64,000 bases of DNA from Diprion similis (taxonomy: Eukaryota > Arthropoda > Insecta > Hymenoptera > Diprionidae), in contig NC_060114.1 in NCBI RefSeq assembly GCF_021155765.1, forward strand, positions 7,006,001 to 7,070,000. Reading direction: 5' to 3'. Below are positions 13,846-27,300 of this stretch, piece after piece. The notes under the pieces were generated by a model, which saw nothing but the letters and a program-made list of their open reading frames with translations, searched no databases and was not told the DNA's origin. A program made the position numbers and the translations under genes. The first letter of the stretch is position 1. Each line of letters opens with the position of its first letter.

Positions 13846-16800
13846 CTAAGCTCTGGGATTTTCTTCCGGATCGAAAGCGAGATTAACAACGCCTTGATGC
13901 GTCTCTGAAACGCGCATGATGATTGAGGCTTGGCTGCCTCTCCTACTCATTTTGGGCTGCATGCTTAATGAAGTCCTTGCCACGCCGTAATTACTGCTCG
14001 CTGCTCCTCCTGGCATCGCCTGCATTTGGGATTTTCTCTTCTCGGCCAAAATACTATGGCGTCTAGCTTCGAACGCCTTGAAAGCTACAGTTGATCTTCG
14101 CGAAGACATGCGCCTTGAAAAGTCTGGAGAGCCAATGAAAGAATGAGTTTATAATTTCGTACCCTTCATCAATTTCATCTCATTACTTCCTTCTCACGAG
14201 GAGTAAAACCTACCTGGACCCTCGGCTATGCTAAAGAATCTTTCTCTAAATGCATTGTCAAGATTTTTATTCGTCTGCGTTTGTCTTCTATTCTTTTGGA
14301 GGTTGCGAACAGTCGTGCGTCTTGCAGGCTGTTTATGAGTGTCTTCTCCATTCGTTTCATCAACGCTATCGAGTCGTTGAAGATCTTTCACTATCTGAAC
14401 CGCGTCTTTGCTCAACAATGCTTGTTCCGATACGTCTTCCGGCTGTTGAGGGGAAGAACGCAAACAGGATAATGTACTTGCAATTTTTAAGTCAGTTATG
14501 ATCGGGCTAACGTCTCTGTTCAAACATGTGAATTTTCCCTCACCTTCTTGCAGCAGTACCAATCCAGCGTTGTGGTTGCCACGATATGCGCGAACGTGCC
14601 GAATCGATGGAACAGCATTGCTATGAATTGTATGACCAGTACCAGAGCGAACGAGAATACAAACACTAGACCGATTGGTTCGAGCTGAAGGTACTCCGAG
14701 GTCAAGTTCACCTGAATGGTAGGAAACAGACTGGATTCATATCCGTATCGTTATCCAAATACAAATTTGGAAAGAGTGAATGACCATCCACTCACCTCCA
14801 AGGCGGTTTCATCGTAGGTAATATTCGTTTGGATACCCCAGGGCCACTCGATGTGTAAATCGTCTTTGTTGAGCTGCATCAAGAACACGACCATGACGAA
14901 AAGGGCATTCAGCATGAAAAATGCGAAGAAACTTTTGTCGCGAAGCTCTTTCAGGTCACCAGCAATTCGTGTCTATAGATTCGATCAGATCGGTATTAGG
15001 GCAAGAGTCATAAGACATGAAATGTACTTGGAACAAATCTCTGTTCTTCTACCTTCTCTGCCTTGTCTTCGTCGATCGGGAAGAGGTACTTCTCGAGTAT
15101 GTCCTTCCAGAATTGTTCCTCTTGTGGTGAAAGGAAATCGACCTCCCCCTTCTTAAGATCTTCATCCTCCAGCCAATAAGGACTCACCAAAAATGTACGC
15201 TCTCGATCGCCCTCAGTGTTCTGGCTCACCGTGCTATCCGTGTCGCTCTCCATTTGGTCTTTGTTCGTCAGATTCTCCTCAGCCAGGTTGGTGGCTTCAC
15301 CACCAGGCCGGGTGAACGAGACTCGCCTTTGTCTCGGACCTTGAGGATCTATGGCTCTATTGGAGACAGATTTGAATTATTCCTTCTCGAAGGACACTAA
15401 GATGTATTTTAAATTCATTTGTGACAATCAGCTCTCACTTCGATATGTTCTCCAACTTCTTCTCCATCTGGCTTAGGGATGTCGCAATTGCGTTTAGCTG
15501 TTGCTTTTCGTCGGACGGGTTGTTGTGGGTGCATAATATGCATTTGAACAATCCAGCCAGCGATATCTCTATTGAACCGTTATCGTCACTGTTGTTTCCT
15601 TTGCCGTCTTGCAAGAACCCGAAGAGCGACTTTTGCTTGCTCTTTCGTGCAGCCTCCTCAGCTTCCTTTTTATCTTCCTCTAATTCCTAAGAGTAGTTGA
15701 AAAAATGTGATGACATTGTCGTTACAATATCTAACACCATTCGGGGATATCCAAGCTAATCAGGTCTTCTAGGAATACTGGGAAACTAGTAGTTTGAACG
15801 ATTTTTCAGTTCATGATTGAGCATACGAATTTACTATTACATGAACTATAACGTCATATGATGATGTATAATTACCGCAGCCGTCTTTTTGACTTGCACT
15901 TCTCTGGTACCCCAGGCGACGTTGTTAAGGTTTGTGATGGAGTATATAACCAGTAGCATATACATGGCAGGTATTGTTACGTAGTAGATTATTCCACATG
16001 GAAGACACATCAATTCTTGGGGATGCATGAGTCCTGCTATGACCAGTTGGCCGGTGATCAGGAATAGAAAGAGAGAGCTGGGAGCAACCCAACCATCGTC
16101 TGCCATTTGTATTATAATAGCCACTATCACGGCCATCATAACAATGCCGTATCCCATGCTGATTACCGCGGCTACGAAAAGCTACCGGAGAGTGTTATTA
16201 GTACCTACGCGTGATAAACGCATAATGGAACTGTAAAGAGATTACATACACACAAACACACACACACACACATCTATATCATCACCATAAACACTAAGAC
16301 GGATAATAATGATGAACCCCAGTTTTGTGCGAGACACTGACCATAACAGACGTGTACGTGTCTCTTATTTGAACCTACATATCCCAAGAACTTAGTATCA
16401 ATATAGTAAAGAACTGCTTACTTGTGTATTGGATTTACAAGTTAGGCAGACAATCATGAATATCACAACCGGCACGAGGTTGTAATGAAAACTCGGCCAG
16501 TTCCCAATTCCGAAAGCGGCGCTACAGGCGCCAACCAGCATGAGAAATATTGTTCCCGGTCCGAGGATCGTTCCAACTGTTGATTAAACAGTGATTTTTA
16601 AGTTCAAACAAACTTCTTGAAATAGTTAAAGCTACCGACTCACCCATAAGGAAGGTCTGATACCACATATAAACAGTCGATATGTTATCATTGTTTTTTA
16701 TGGTCCGTTTTGAATCTCCAATCAGATCCATTATGTTAGCCATTGTCGAGGGAACCCAACGACGTCTTTGGTTGAAAAATTCGTTGAACCCTTCGGGTGC

Positions 16801-19800
16801 GTGAGTGTAGGCGTCACTAGCAGCCGAGTACTCAACCTAAAAACCATTTCCAATAATGAAAATGTGATGAAAGAGAGCGAGGCATAACTCTTTTCGTTCA
16901 GCTATTAGTCTGTTCTTCATATTTTTCCAAAGAAATCAGAACTCGTCAAGCTTACCCTGTAACCCCGCTGCAACAGCAGAGTGCATAGCCATCGATCCTC
17001 GCCCTGATCGTACTGAACGTAGTGCCGGGCTTCGTTGGAGACGGTCGTGTATTTGCTCATCACTCTATCGTCCATCAACGCCTTGCCTCTGAAAAGTGAA
17101 AAGCATCCAGGGCTGCAAAGCACGCAACCGATCGTGTGCTCGGTCGCCTTTTGTAGCCAATGCCCGATCGCGTATTCGAACATTTGGTACCATACCATGA
17201 AACCTGGAATAGTGATGGTATCACTAGCTGTACTGTGCGAAGTTTACGCTTTCGTGCTTACCAGATCCTACCGGATGGATGCGGCCACACGCGGCACCGA
17301 GGTTTTTATTTTTCTTCATTAAGTCGATCAGGAGCTTGACGGCGGCTGGTTGAAAGTCAATGTCGCCGTCAAGCGCGAGGAGGAATGTATGTTCGGCGAT
17401 AATTTCCTTCCGTTCAATGCTTATTGGCAGTTGCATTAGCCGGTGACCGAGAAGATAGTACATGTACATGACCTGAAAGCAATACAGTGCAGGAAATTTT
17501 AATTACTCAGTTCGCCGTTCTGGGTCTAGCTTCATCTCACCTGGCTCCATCGTTTCCTGTGCCGAATTTTGCTCTTGTCCTTAAGATGAGCAATCATCTT
17601 TGTCTTTCCTGGAAGTGTCCATACCAAACGTCCTCCATAGGGTGTCGGGTACTTCTTTGGTGCACTGACGTGCATCGTCGTTTGATGAACGTTCGAAGCT
17701 GCCTCATCCAGCGTGTTCACGAGAAGTTTTACGAACCGATTCACCTGCGATTCGTTTTCATCATGATCTGACATCTCGAACGCGTCGTCAAAGAATATGT
17801 GAGCTGAGGACGTAGTCATTAGATTTGGAGTAGTGCAATGTGTCATATATTGCAATAAAATCGATTGACCACTTACTTTCCAGCTCATAGTAATCGGGAT
17901 CAATAATCTTGAGGAAGTTCTGTGCGTTCTTTCTTGCGCACTGATCCTCATCCAGTCGCAGAATGCTTTTCAAGAACTCTATCATTTCCTCCTTGTTCTC
18001 GTGCCACATCGTGGCGCACACGTGAATTCTGGTCACCAGATCGCTATTCCTGCTGGCTGTGTGAGCAAACCCCAACCCTTCGTTCTGTTCGTATAAGCTC
18101 TCATAGTCTTCGTCGTGCTTCACGAAACCCTGCAAAGCATTGAACATTTTGTATAAGTGATGAAGTTTTCAATACCTAACAGAAAATACTATTGCACCTC
18201 ATCGGTCATGTCCGGCTGATCATCTCGCTGTCTGTTGAGTGCCAACGATTGGTCGACCATCATTCCATCGTACAGGGGCAGCACAAAAAGCTTCTCGGTT
18301 ACCGCAAGACGTTCACACTTTGGAGTCCATATGTGGATGGTGATCCACGTCTGCGAAAGCAGCCACAGTATCCATACCCAAGCGTACTCACTCCAAATGA
18401 AATCGCTCAATGTGTATAAAGACGGTGACTGGTAGAAGAGATAGTCAGGAATGAAACCGTGAAAAGTGCAAGGGTCTTCGTTTCGCAGAATGCACGCGGC
18501 TAACAGGAGCGAAATCGAGACAGGGACAGTGAGGTTAATGGGCAAGGCGTAGCCAAATCCCTGCATCAATATCTTGCAGGCGAGTTTACCTGAAAAATTA
18601 ACAATTCACTATTAACATTCGAATGGAAAGTCACTTTCGATGTTTAAACTTACCAAAAATGTAGGCAAAGTATGCTGCCAATACTTGTATCAGCATCACG
18701 TAAACCGGAGTGAGAGAGTCCGTTGTTACAATCGCCGTTACCCCATCGGGAAGAACCTCTGATAGGTCAGGGATCGTCCCTCCGCCAATCGTCGACTGAA
18801 TCTCGGAAACTGTGACATTGTGCTGGCTGAAAGTGATTCCGAACATGGTAAACAAGTTGCTGATCGTGGTACCCTTCATGTGTAGAATTGACAAAGTGGT
18901 CAGGAAGAAAGCGGCTATCTTCCAAATTGACACCATGAGGTAGGTTACGGGACGCGTGAGCTTTAGCTCCTCCTTTATTTGACCCAAGTATCTTATGATT
19001 CCTGTCGTCGTGAAAAATTCAAGGATTATCACATGCTACCGCTTAGATGTTTCGTTAGACTCACCCAAGGGACTCTGAATTGAAACGTAGTTTTCCCACC
19101 AACGGCAAGATACTAGCACTAGAGCAACGGGGGTTAGCCACATGGCTGGGTTCGAGATGTAGACGAATGGCCATACCACAAATCCCGTGACCTGCATTGC
19201 GAGGGCAGCAACATCCACGATGAATAGGAGAAACAGTATCGGCTTATCGCGTTTCTTGTAGCGGGAAAGAAGCCCTACGAATTAGCCATTTTTTACATCA
19301 TTCCTCATACTGGTTAAAAGACTTTTTAGTTCAGTTTTCACTCACCCAGCAGTCCTGGAACGAAGCACAGGCAATTTGTCAGCATTGCTCCCTGAATTAC
19401 ATCGAGGTCAGGTAATACGCTTACAATCAAAATGGCCAGCCCAATGACATGGGCGGTTTCTGTGATCCCTACAATCACGAAATGGGCCACTTTTGGTTTT
19501 TCGTACGACTTGAAACAGAGAATTCTTAAACTTCGGAAAAGTGTCAAGATTTCGGGGAACGAAAACGAGAATATTATGCACCATATCCAAGCTATCTTTT
19601 CTTCCTCTGGTAACGTGGCTGCGAAGGTTTTTGTCGTTCCTGAAAACAACGCGATCATTCATAACCGCCCAGTAAATTATTTTAGTGGGTTTTCATACCT
19701 AGCTGCTGTAGTACATTGCAGTAGTAAATAGTCCTGTCGTCCCGCAGTTGAGAAGTCATGAACAGTATTGTTCCCTTGGCAATGACGCTACAGCTCAAGA

Positions 19801-20154
19801 CCATAGCAAAAACAAAGAGATAGGCCACGATTTTTGATATCTTTATCGCCAGCTGCAAGCACTTCTGTTCGGACATCGAACCAGAGTCCTCCTTTAACGG
19901 TGGGTTCCGAAATAAGTCCCATTCTTTAGCTTCCGTGACTGTTTTTGAGCTGTGTGTATTCACGAACGAAGACATAAAGAAACGAGCGTTTATGACACGT
20001 TGTAGCTTTACTTACGAATTCATATTTCGTCTGGTGGTTCTCACCTTGCAGCGAATTGCTCCTGGACTGCTAGTGGGGTACTTTCATCATCTGAGAAATC
20101 GACCGGACCAACGGTTCCGACCCCAGGGACAAATCCGTTAGGATTTTTGGCCAT
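13846..20154 (-). CDS. Chitin synthase, tandem copy A
   Basis: Processive family 2 glycosyltransferase polymerising UDP-GlcNAc into chitin at the plasma membrane. Exons: 20154-20045, 19949-19699, 19639-19346, 19274-19065, 19001-18654, 18589-18198, 18129-17877, 17803-17541, 17472-17262, 17203-16956, 16836-16644, 16576-16422, 16181-15876, 15686-15439, 15356-15053, 14972-14796, 14711-14544, 14442-14214, 14123-13846; all phases agree, 1545 aa. Order: acidic cytosolic N-terminus (FSDDESTPL), clustered membrane helices (about 50-500), catalytic domain (CATMWHE 573-579, LDGDIDF with DGD 742-744, EDR 846-848, QRRRW 883-887), helix cluster with WGTREV (1066-1071), a charged heptad-like segment (KKEAEEAARKSKQK), two more helices, then a basic Ser/Arg-rich tail. 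The residue before WGTREV is Ala, where Ser is usual. The chosen ATG is the first in its exon; untranslated exons may lie upstream. CHS-A (kkv) versus CHS-B class is unresolved. Confidence 0.95.
16242..16272. repeat. (CA)n microsatellite in intron 12 of chitin synthase A
   Basis: A CA-rich run fills part of the short intron between the exons at 16576-16422 and 16181-15876. It leaves no room for a second copy of the following membrane-spanning exon. Confidence 0.9.
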
Positions 20155-22859
20155 CTCGCACTTTTGCTATAAACGAAATACAGTCCCTTCTTGCCTCACT
20201 AGGTTTTGGTAACGGAAAATTTACATGTTGGTATCGATTACGCATAATTCGAGCTCATTATCTTCAGATACCAGATGGTGGGAAGCTCCTTGCGATTTGA
20301 CGAGGCCGATATTTATGCTATTTGACATTTATCTTACCTTGGCATGGACGTTCTCTAACCGAGCAATATCTGTTAACATTATACCTACTTATTGTTGGCG
20401 GCCTCTAGTCAGAAAGATACGGCTACGCGATACCGTTTATCTAAAATTCTGTCATATCTTTATCAAACCGATCATTCCAAAACCTGTGCACCATTATTGT
20501 GTTGCCAGATGTTTATCGAGGGAATTTAATTGAACAATAAATAATATCGAGACAAATGAGCTTATATTGCAGGTCATAAAAAATTATAAAAAGTATTGCT
20601 GAAGTATCAAGTTTGAAAGTTGCAACGAATCTTTATACCCCGCGCTCGGTTAGTCTCGGTTAGCTCTAGTCCTTCAGATTGGTGCCAGAGTTTCAGGAGT
20701 TCGTAAGCATTATACGGTCCAAGCGATCATATATTCTCAAAGAATGCTGTATGTGATACCTGACATGTCAAAAGAATTTTGGTAATTATTTTTCATACAT
20801 GGCTGTACTTTTTCATGAGTTTTGGGATTAGAGTTCGACATCTGGATTTTGATGGGTGAGAAATTATCTTATTAATAATAAAGGAAGGTTTTTTGAACGC
20901 GAGATGCTGATTCTTTCGTCGTAACTTCCCAACCAAACAATGCAACGTTCAAATTCACAACGCAATATTAACAATTGCCTTCTGTTGTCTGGATATGAAA
21001 CCGGTAATGATTTTCGGCGTTCTTTTTTATCACTGGTATCACCTTCTCTGAAATGATACCGATCATCGTTGGCTAAGTAATTGAAACGTAATCAAGTCTA
21101 TACGTATAAACAAACACATTTTTATAGTGTATATGTGTTTATGAATAAGTCTGATTATAGGGGGTTATTTCTAGAAGCCATATCAGTGGACTGGTCTTAG
21201 GTTTAGATCCCTAATTGCTGATTGCCAATTAACTGTCAGTAATGTTAAAACTACATCAGTGGCCATGATTATTGTTGTTATTGCTAAATTCATTAAACCA
21301 CATCCTTCATAAAGTGACGTATAATCAAGAAAGTAAAAATTACGTTCATTCGATCATTTCATAAATCGCGGCTTATACGTTTTCTTGGCTGTACTAACTC
21401 AGCCGCTCCATATGTTGGCTTTCAAAGAATCATCTATCTCAATCGAGTGTCAAATTATCCACTTTGTAACTGACTGTCGATTACCGGCCAATATCGACAA
21501 TATCCAACTGTTCAATTATACTTCCGCACTAATAAATCGCTGTCTACTTCATAATCATCAAAACGACACATAGTTCACTAGTACAGAATCATTCATGCGA
21601 TATGAATACATCCACGACGGGTGGAACCTAAAATTTGAATCATTCCTTGGCTCTCAGAGGTATATTAAGGTTTGCTGATGAGAAATTATATATGGTCTCA
21701 GAACTGCGCATTTGTGGTTGGAAGTTTTAATAGACCAGCAATGCAAACGCGATATTGGTATACATATTACTTGTCAGCTTTAGAGATTTGAAGCCACATT
21801 AAAATCTTCTAAATCAGTAGAACAGTTTTTGTATCATCCGCTGTTTGGGCTATTTTGACCAGGTTTGCCGACACGTGGCGCAGTGCGATTCCAGTTTCAA
21901 GTTCTGTGTTATAGATTTGGATGGATCAGCGTGATTTGTAATTCAACTTACTGTTCGGTGCCAGTTAGCAATTAGTATTAGCCGCAGCCTACGTAATTGC
22001 AGAAATTTGCAACATGGACGCCTGAATGAACGGCTGATATTAAACTGAACACACGCGCCGTGTTCCTGTGAGTTGTGGGATCAAAGAGCAGCCAAAATGT
22101 CGATTATGTGTATCCGTTAAGCATTTTACGGACTGCGTCCCTCGCCGTAACTTTAAACCACTTCCAAAAAAAAATCAACACTACTTAAAAACTAGATTAT
22201 GGAATTTATTGCAAGTGTGTAAAACGCGTGTCGACTGAATACTGAGTCGACATTAACGAGAGAGACCCAACGCGGCAGAGTTTCTCATACTTTGAGGAAG
22301 GTTGCTTTCGGAATCTGATACTGACGATGACGTCATTCAAAAGATTTGTTATTGTATCAGAAAAAAGTAAAATAGAACAGAGTGGGGAAGCGAACCGAAC
22401 GAGCTTTCATGTATTAGTGATACTTACCTTGCAACGTTTTAATCACCGATCGTAATAGACATTGATAAACCTACTCTCGTGGCAACCGTATCATCGATAT
22501 ATCTCGATTTCGAATTTATATTTTACACTGTCTTCAACATAAGTTTGCAACATCGATAGAGCTCTCGAAGTCGAGTCATACTCGATTCCCTGGTGGGGGT
22601 TTTACAGATAAAAGCAGCAAAGCGACTCTTGGTCACGAAACAACAGTGATTATCTTTTGATTCTATGTAAAAATTTATTTAACATTTCAAAATATTTAAA
22701 AATAGAATGTAAATTTGTACAAAAAGTAGCCTAGAGAGACAATTATTTTTATTATATGGTTGAATATCGAAGTTCGGAAGAAAGAGCGAAATAGAGTGAG
22801 AGAAAACAAATTCCATTTTACTGATATCGCCACCGGAAAATGAAGTTCACTCGCGCACT
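20155..22859. other. Spacer between the two chitin synthase genes (upstream of copy A)
   Basis: This should contain the promoter and any untranslated first exon of copy A. No coding exon, TATA box or array of sites can be assigned with confidence. An acceptor-like TTATAG lies just before the copy A start codon, so a spliced leader is possible. Confidence 0.5.
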
Positions 22860-23659
22860 AACTTAAGGTTCTTATAAAGACCCGTTTGTACATACACCTC
22901 GAAAATGCGGGGATGCAAAACTCCTATACCGCTCAACCGATCAGAGTGAAACTTGGTCAATTAATGCCTTATTTTGGTAAAGAGTGGAGCGACTTTTTAC
23001 GTTTTTACAATTTGGAAAAAAATTTTACAGATTGGTTACCACCCACAGAAATCGGCCAAATTTTCACAGTTGCACTGAATGGATCGAACTATCCGGTGTG
23101 ATGCCACTCGGCGGTGATAAAACACACATTTTGAGCCCAGTCCCATGAGATTTGATAGTAAAGTGACGAAATGGCAGCTGATCTGGTTTTCGATTACGAA
23201 GAACACCGAAATCTCATTTTGGTGACATTTGTCGGTAATTTCTTACCGACATTACACGCATACATTACCGACATGCGCGTAATGTCGGTAACAAGTGTCG
23301 CCAAAATGAGATTTCAGTGTACTTCGTAAGCGAGAACCAGATCAGCTGCCATTTCGTCATTTCACCATCAAGTCTCATGGGACTGTGCTCAAAATGTGTG
23401 TTTTATCACCGCCGAGTGGCATCATACCGGATAGTTCAATCCATTCAGTGCAACTGCGAAAACTTTGCCAATTTCTATGGGTGGTAACCAATCTGTAAAT
23501 TTTTTTTTCAAAATTTGAAAAAGTAAAAAGACGCTCCACTTTTCGCCAAAATAAGGCATTAACTGCCCAAGTTTCACTCTGATCGCTTGAGCGGTATAGG
23601 AGTTTTGCATCCCCGCGTTTTCGAGGTGTACAACGGGTCTTTATAAGCACCTTAAGGTT
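22860..23659. mobile_element. 800-bp foldback (inverted-repeat) element between the chitin synthases
   Basis: Two arms of nearly 400 bp are inverted copies that almost touch at about 23262-23271. The left arm begins AACTTAAGGTTCTTATAAAG; the right arm read on the minus strand begins AACCTTAAGGTGCTTATAAAG with the final G at 23640. The centre carries repeated TTACCGACAT/ATGTCGGTAA motifs. Matching pseudo-reading frames occur in each arm (22886-23101 on +; 23422-23610 on -), showing how alike the arms are. No transposase is present, so it is a non-autonomous foldback or MITE-like element. RNA across it would form one long hairpin. Confidence 0.9.
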
Positions 23660-23743
23660 CCGCGCCAGATTTCAGTAGATTAAATTTCACTGCACTGCAC
23701 AATAGTAACAAGTTTCTGGGATTCACTATAGAGAATGAACACT

Positions 23744-24364
23744 TTATACTCTAGGAGAATCTTCACGCTCAAATCCGAGGTTGATGACGCCCGGATTTCT
23801 GTCGAATTCTTCGTCGTCCGAATTATCAGGATGACTTACTGGCCTAAGACGCATACTAGTGGGTTTCCCGAACATTCCGTATATACTGCTCCCCCCTGCT
23901 TGGGTTTGCAATTTCGACTGCTTCCTTTCAGCCAAAATTGTGTTTCGTCGAATCTCGAATGCTTTTACAGCTTGAATCGACCTTCGTGTTGCCATTTCGG
24001 TGGGCAATCCTGTTAGACAGATTAGAAAGTTTTTAGCCGTAAGCAATTTGTAAAGTTTCTCGAAATCTAATAACGGTAGGACCTTACTCAAGTCTTCTGC
24101 TATACTGAAGAATCTCTGCCTGAAAGCGTCGTCCAGGTTGTTCATCACCCGCGTCTTTCGTTTACCTTTTTCTAAATTATGGACCGTCTTCCTTCGGCCA
24201 GGCTCTTTACTGGTTATTTCCTCGTATTCACGATCCATTACGTCCAATCTTTGAAGGTCTTTAACTATCTCAACTGCATCGTTGATCTGCAACGTCTCAA
24301 TCGAAGCATTCTCTGCCTGTTGAATGAAATTTAATAAGATAAATTTTGCTGTCTCATATTCGTG

Positions 24365-24395
<31 letters not shown>

Positions 24396-27300
24396 GAATT
24401 GCACTTACTTACCTTCTTGCAACAATACCAGTCCAGTGTTGTACTTGCTAGTATGTGGGCTAATGTTCCAAACCGATGGAAGAACATAGCTATAAACTGG
24501 ATTACCATAACCAGTGCGAACGAGCAGACAAACATAATACCGATTGGTTCGAGTTGTAGGGATTCTGTGCTTATGTGAACCTGTAAGAGGAAATAAGAAA
24601 ACCACAGGCGTACATGATTTATCATCCAGAAATTAAACTTCGTCAAAGTTTGATGGTGTCACCTCAAGAGAATTCTCGTCGTAGGTGATGTTTGTCTTAG
24701 CACCGAACGGCCACTTGATGTGCAAGCTCTCCTTGTTCAGTTGCATTAAAAATATGATCAGCACGAACAGTGCGTTTAACATGAAAAATGCAAAGACGCA
24801 CTTGTTTCGAAGTTCCTTCAGATCAGCAGCGATACGTTCCTGCAATAAAGAAAATCCACGCTTACAGAATTTTTTCATTTTCACCCGGCCGTCAAAGCAA
24901 AGGAACCCCGAAGTGCGCTCACCTTCTCTGCTCGGTCTTCATCAATTGGGAAAAGATACTCGTCGAGTATCTCCTTCCAGAACTGTTCCTCCTGAGTTGA
25001 AAGGAAGTCGACTTCTCCCTTCTGAAGACTTTCGTCCTCCAGCCAGTAAGGACTCACCAGAAAGGTGCGTTCGCGGTGGACTTCCGGATCCTGGCTCATC
25101 GTATCTGACTCACTGTCCAGTTGATCGGTCTCGATTGAATTTTCCTCGATTGGATCCATCATATCTGCGTAGGCCATTGTAAACTTCCGTCCTGGTGGAT
25201 GTGGTTGAGGTTCAACGGCCCTATCGTTAGACGAATTGTTATTTCGAATTAAAAAGGTTTCGAAATTTATTCTTTGATGCCTAATTACCTCTCTATCTTC
25301 TTCAACTGCATCTGAAGTTTCTCCAAAGACTCTGCGATTGTGATTAGCTCCTGTTTCTCGTCAAATGGTTTGTTGTGCGTGCAAAGCATACATCTGAATA
25401 AACCAGCGCATGAGAAGTCTATAGAACCCTGGTCATTCTTGTTGATGCTCTTGCCTTCTCGGAGGACGTCAAGAAGCGGTTTGTTTTCATGCTGCCACGC
25501 AGTTTTCTCAGCCTCTTTTTTCTCTTCGTTCCATTCCTGTTGTGAAAATCGACGGATAAATGATTCGACACGATTTTTTCATCATTTGTAAAACATTACG
25601 TGATTCAGTAATGTATTTACTTACCCCAATAGTCTTCTTTACTTGCACTTCTCTAGTTCCCCAAGTAACGTTGTTCAGGTTTGTGATAGAATATATCACC
25701 AGCAGCAGGTACATCGAAGGTATTGTTACGTAGTAAATTATTCCGCAGGGTAGACAGAGCAGTTCTTGGGGATGCATGAGCCCTGCTATAACCAGCTGCC
25801 CGACTATCAGGAAGAGAAAAAGAGAGCTGGGCGCGGCCCAACCATCGTCTGCTATTTGTATTAGAACTCCAACGATCACAGCCATCATTACGAGTCCGTA
25901 TCCGATGCTGATTAATCCGGCTATTAAAAGCTGCAAAGATAATTTATTAAACACTATTCATTACCGTTGAAGGTTGAAAAAAAAATTTCAGTTTTGTGCA
26001 CAAAAAGGAAATCAAGGATCGGTGTATCGAAGTTTGTTGTTCTCTGAATGAATAGGGAATTGCAGTAGCGAAGCTAGTCACTAACTCATCGTTCAATGAA
26101 CAGTCATATTGATTAAGACGTAGTAGTCTGAAAAAGCAGTCGATCGTGTCACGATTATGAGAAAGAAAAGCAAACGAAAGGTAGATACGAACCTGAGCCT
26201 AATTCTATGCAAAACAACCGCAATATTCTAAAGCTACTTTATTACCGTACATATCTTTAGATTGTGAAACGATTTTCTCATACTTACTTGCACCTGAGAT
26301 TTGCAAGTGAAACAGACGATCATAAATATCACAATCGGGATTAAGTTCCAAAAGAAACTTGTCCAGTTATCGATCTGGAATGCAGCAACACAGGCTCCAA
26401 CCAACATTAGGAAGATTGTACCCGGTCCAAGGATTGTACCAACTGTGAATTCCAAAAGCATTGCGTTAATTATCTGGTCACCTATACATAGCTCTTATCA
26501 CACTAATTATCGTGTTCATGAAAATTAATTTAAGCACGTAGGCAGCTTACCCATGAGCAGGATTTGGTACGACATATACATCAGCGATATGTTGTCATTA
26601 TTCTTGATGGTACGCTTAGAGTTCATAATCAGATCCATGATGTTGGCCATTGTCGAGGGAACCCAACGGCGTCTTTGATTGTAAAACTCGTTGAATCCTT
26701 CGGGTGCATGGGTATAAGCGTCACTGGCAGCTGAATACTCAACCTAAAAATGACGTCAATAACACAAAATAAAATTTTTTTTTGCTGTCCTGATTTTTTC
26801 TGTGAATCTTTGTGTTTGAAAATATAAAAATTACGAATATAATTATGATTGTATTAGATTGGCTGTAGTTTTGATGTTATTGTAGTTTTGTATTTCAGAA
26901 AACTCAATATTTATTGGCGAACATTTCTTATTCAGTTAGAGTTAGGAAAATTCTATCTCATGAATTTGCATTTATGTAGTTTATAATTCAAGCCGTTTAC
27001 GAGAGAAAGATAATTAAAACATTTTCTGATTTTTGCTACGTATTATTTTAATGAAAAACCGAAAAAATCAATTTTAAAGCTCATATTTGGCTGAGATATT
27101 CTATTTGAGATACTTTACCGAATTTTTTTTTGCACACCCCAATAGCCTCGCTTTTGACTGAACTCGTGGTGCCCGATTTTTCATAGAGAGAACAACAAGA
27201 CATTATATTTTCTATATTTTTTTTGCTCTTGTCTGAATAAAGTGAATATAACTAGAGCTATTGATAGTATTTTTTTGATAAACTTTAGATATAAAAAAAA

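Noticed and set aside
14124-14213. Retained-intron isoform in chitin synthase A
   Set aside because: The equivalent intron is 90 bp but contains in-frame stop codons.
22886-23650. Similar small proteins on both strands (MQNSYTAQ...)
   Set aside because: They are the two arms of the foldback element read in opposite directions; no start, splice or domain evidence supports a gene.
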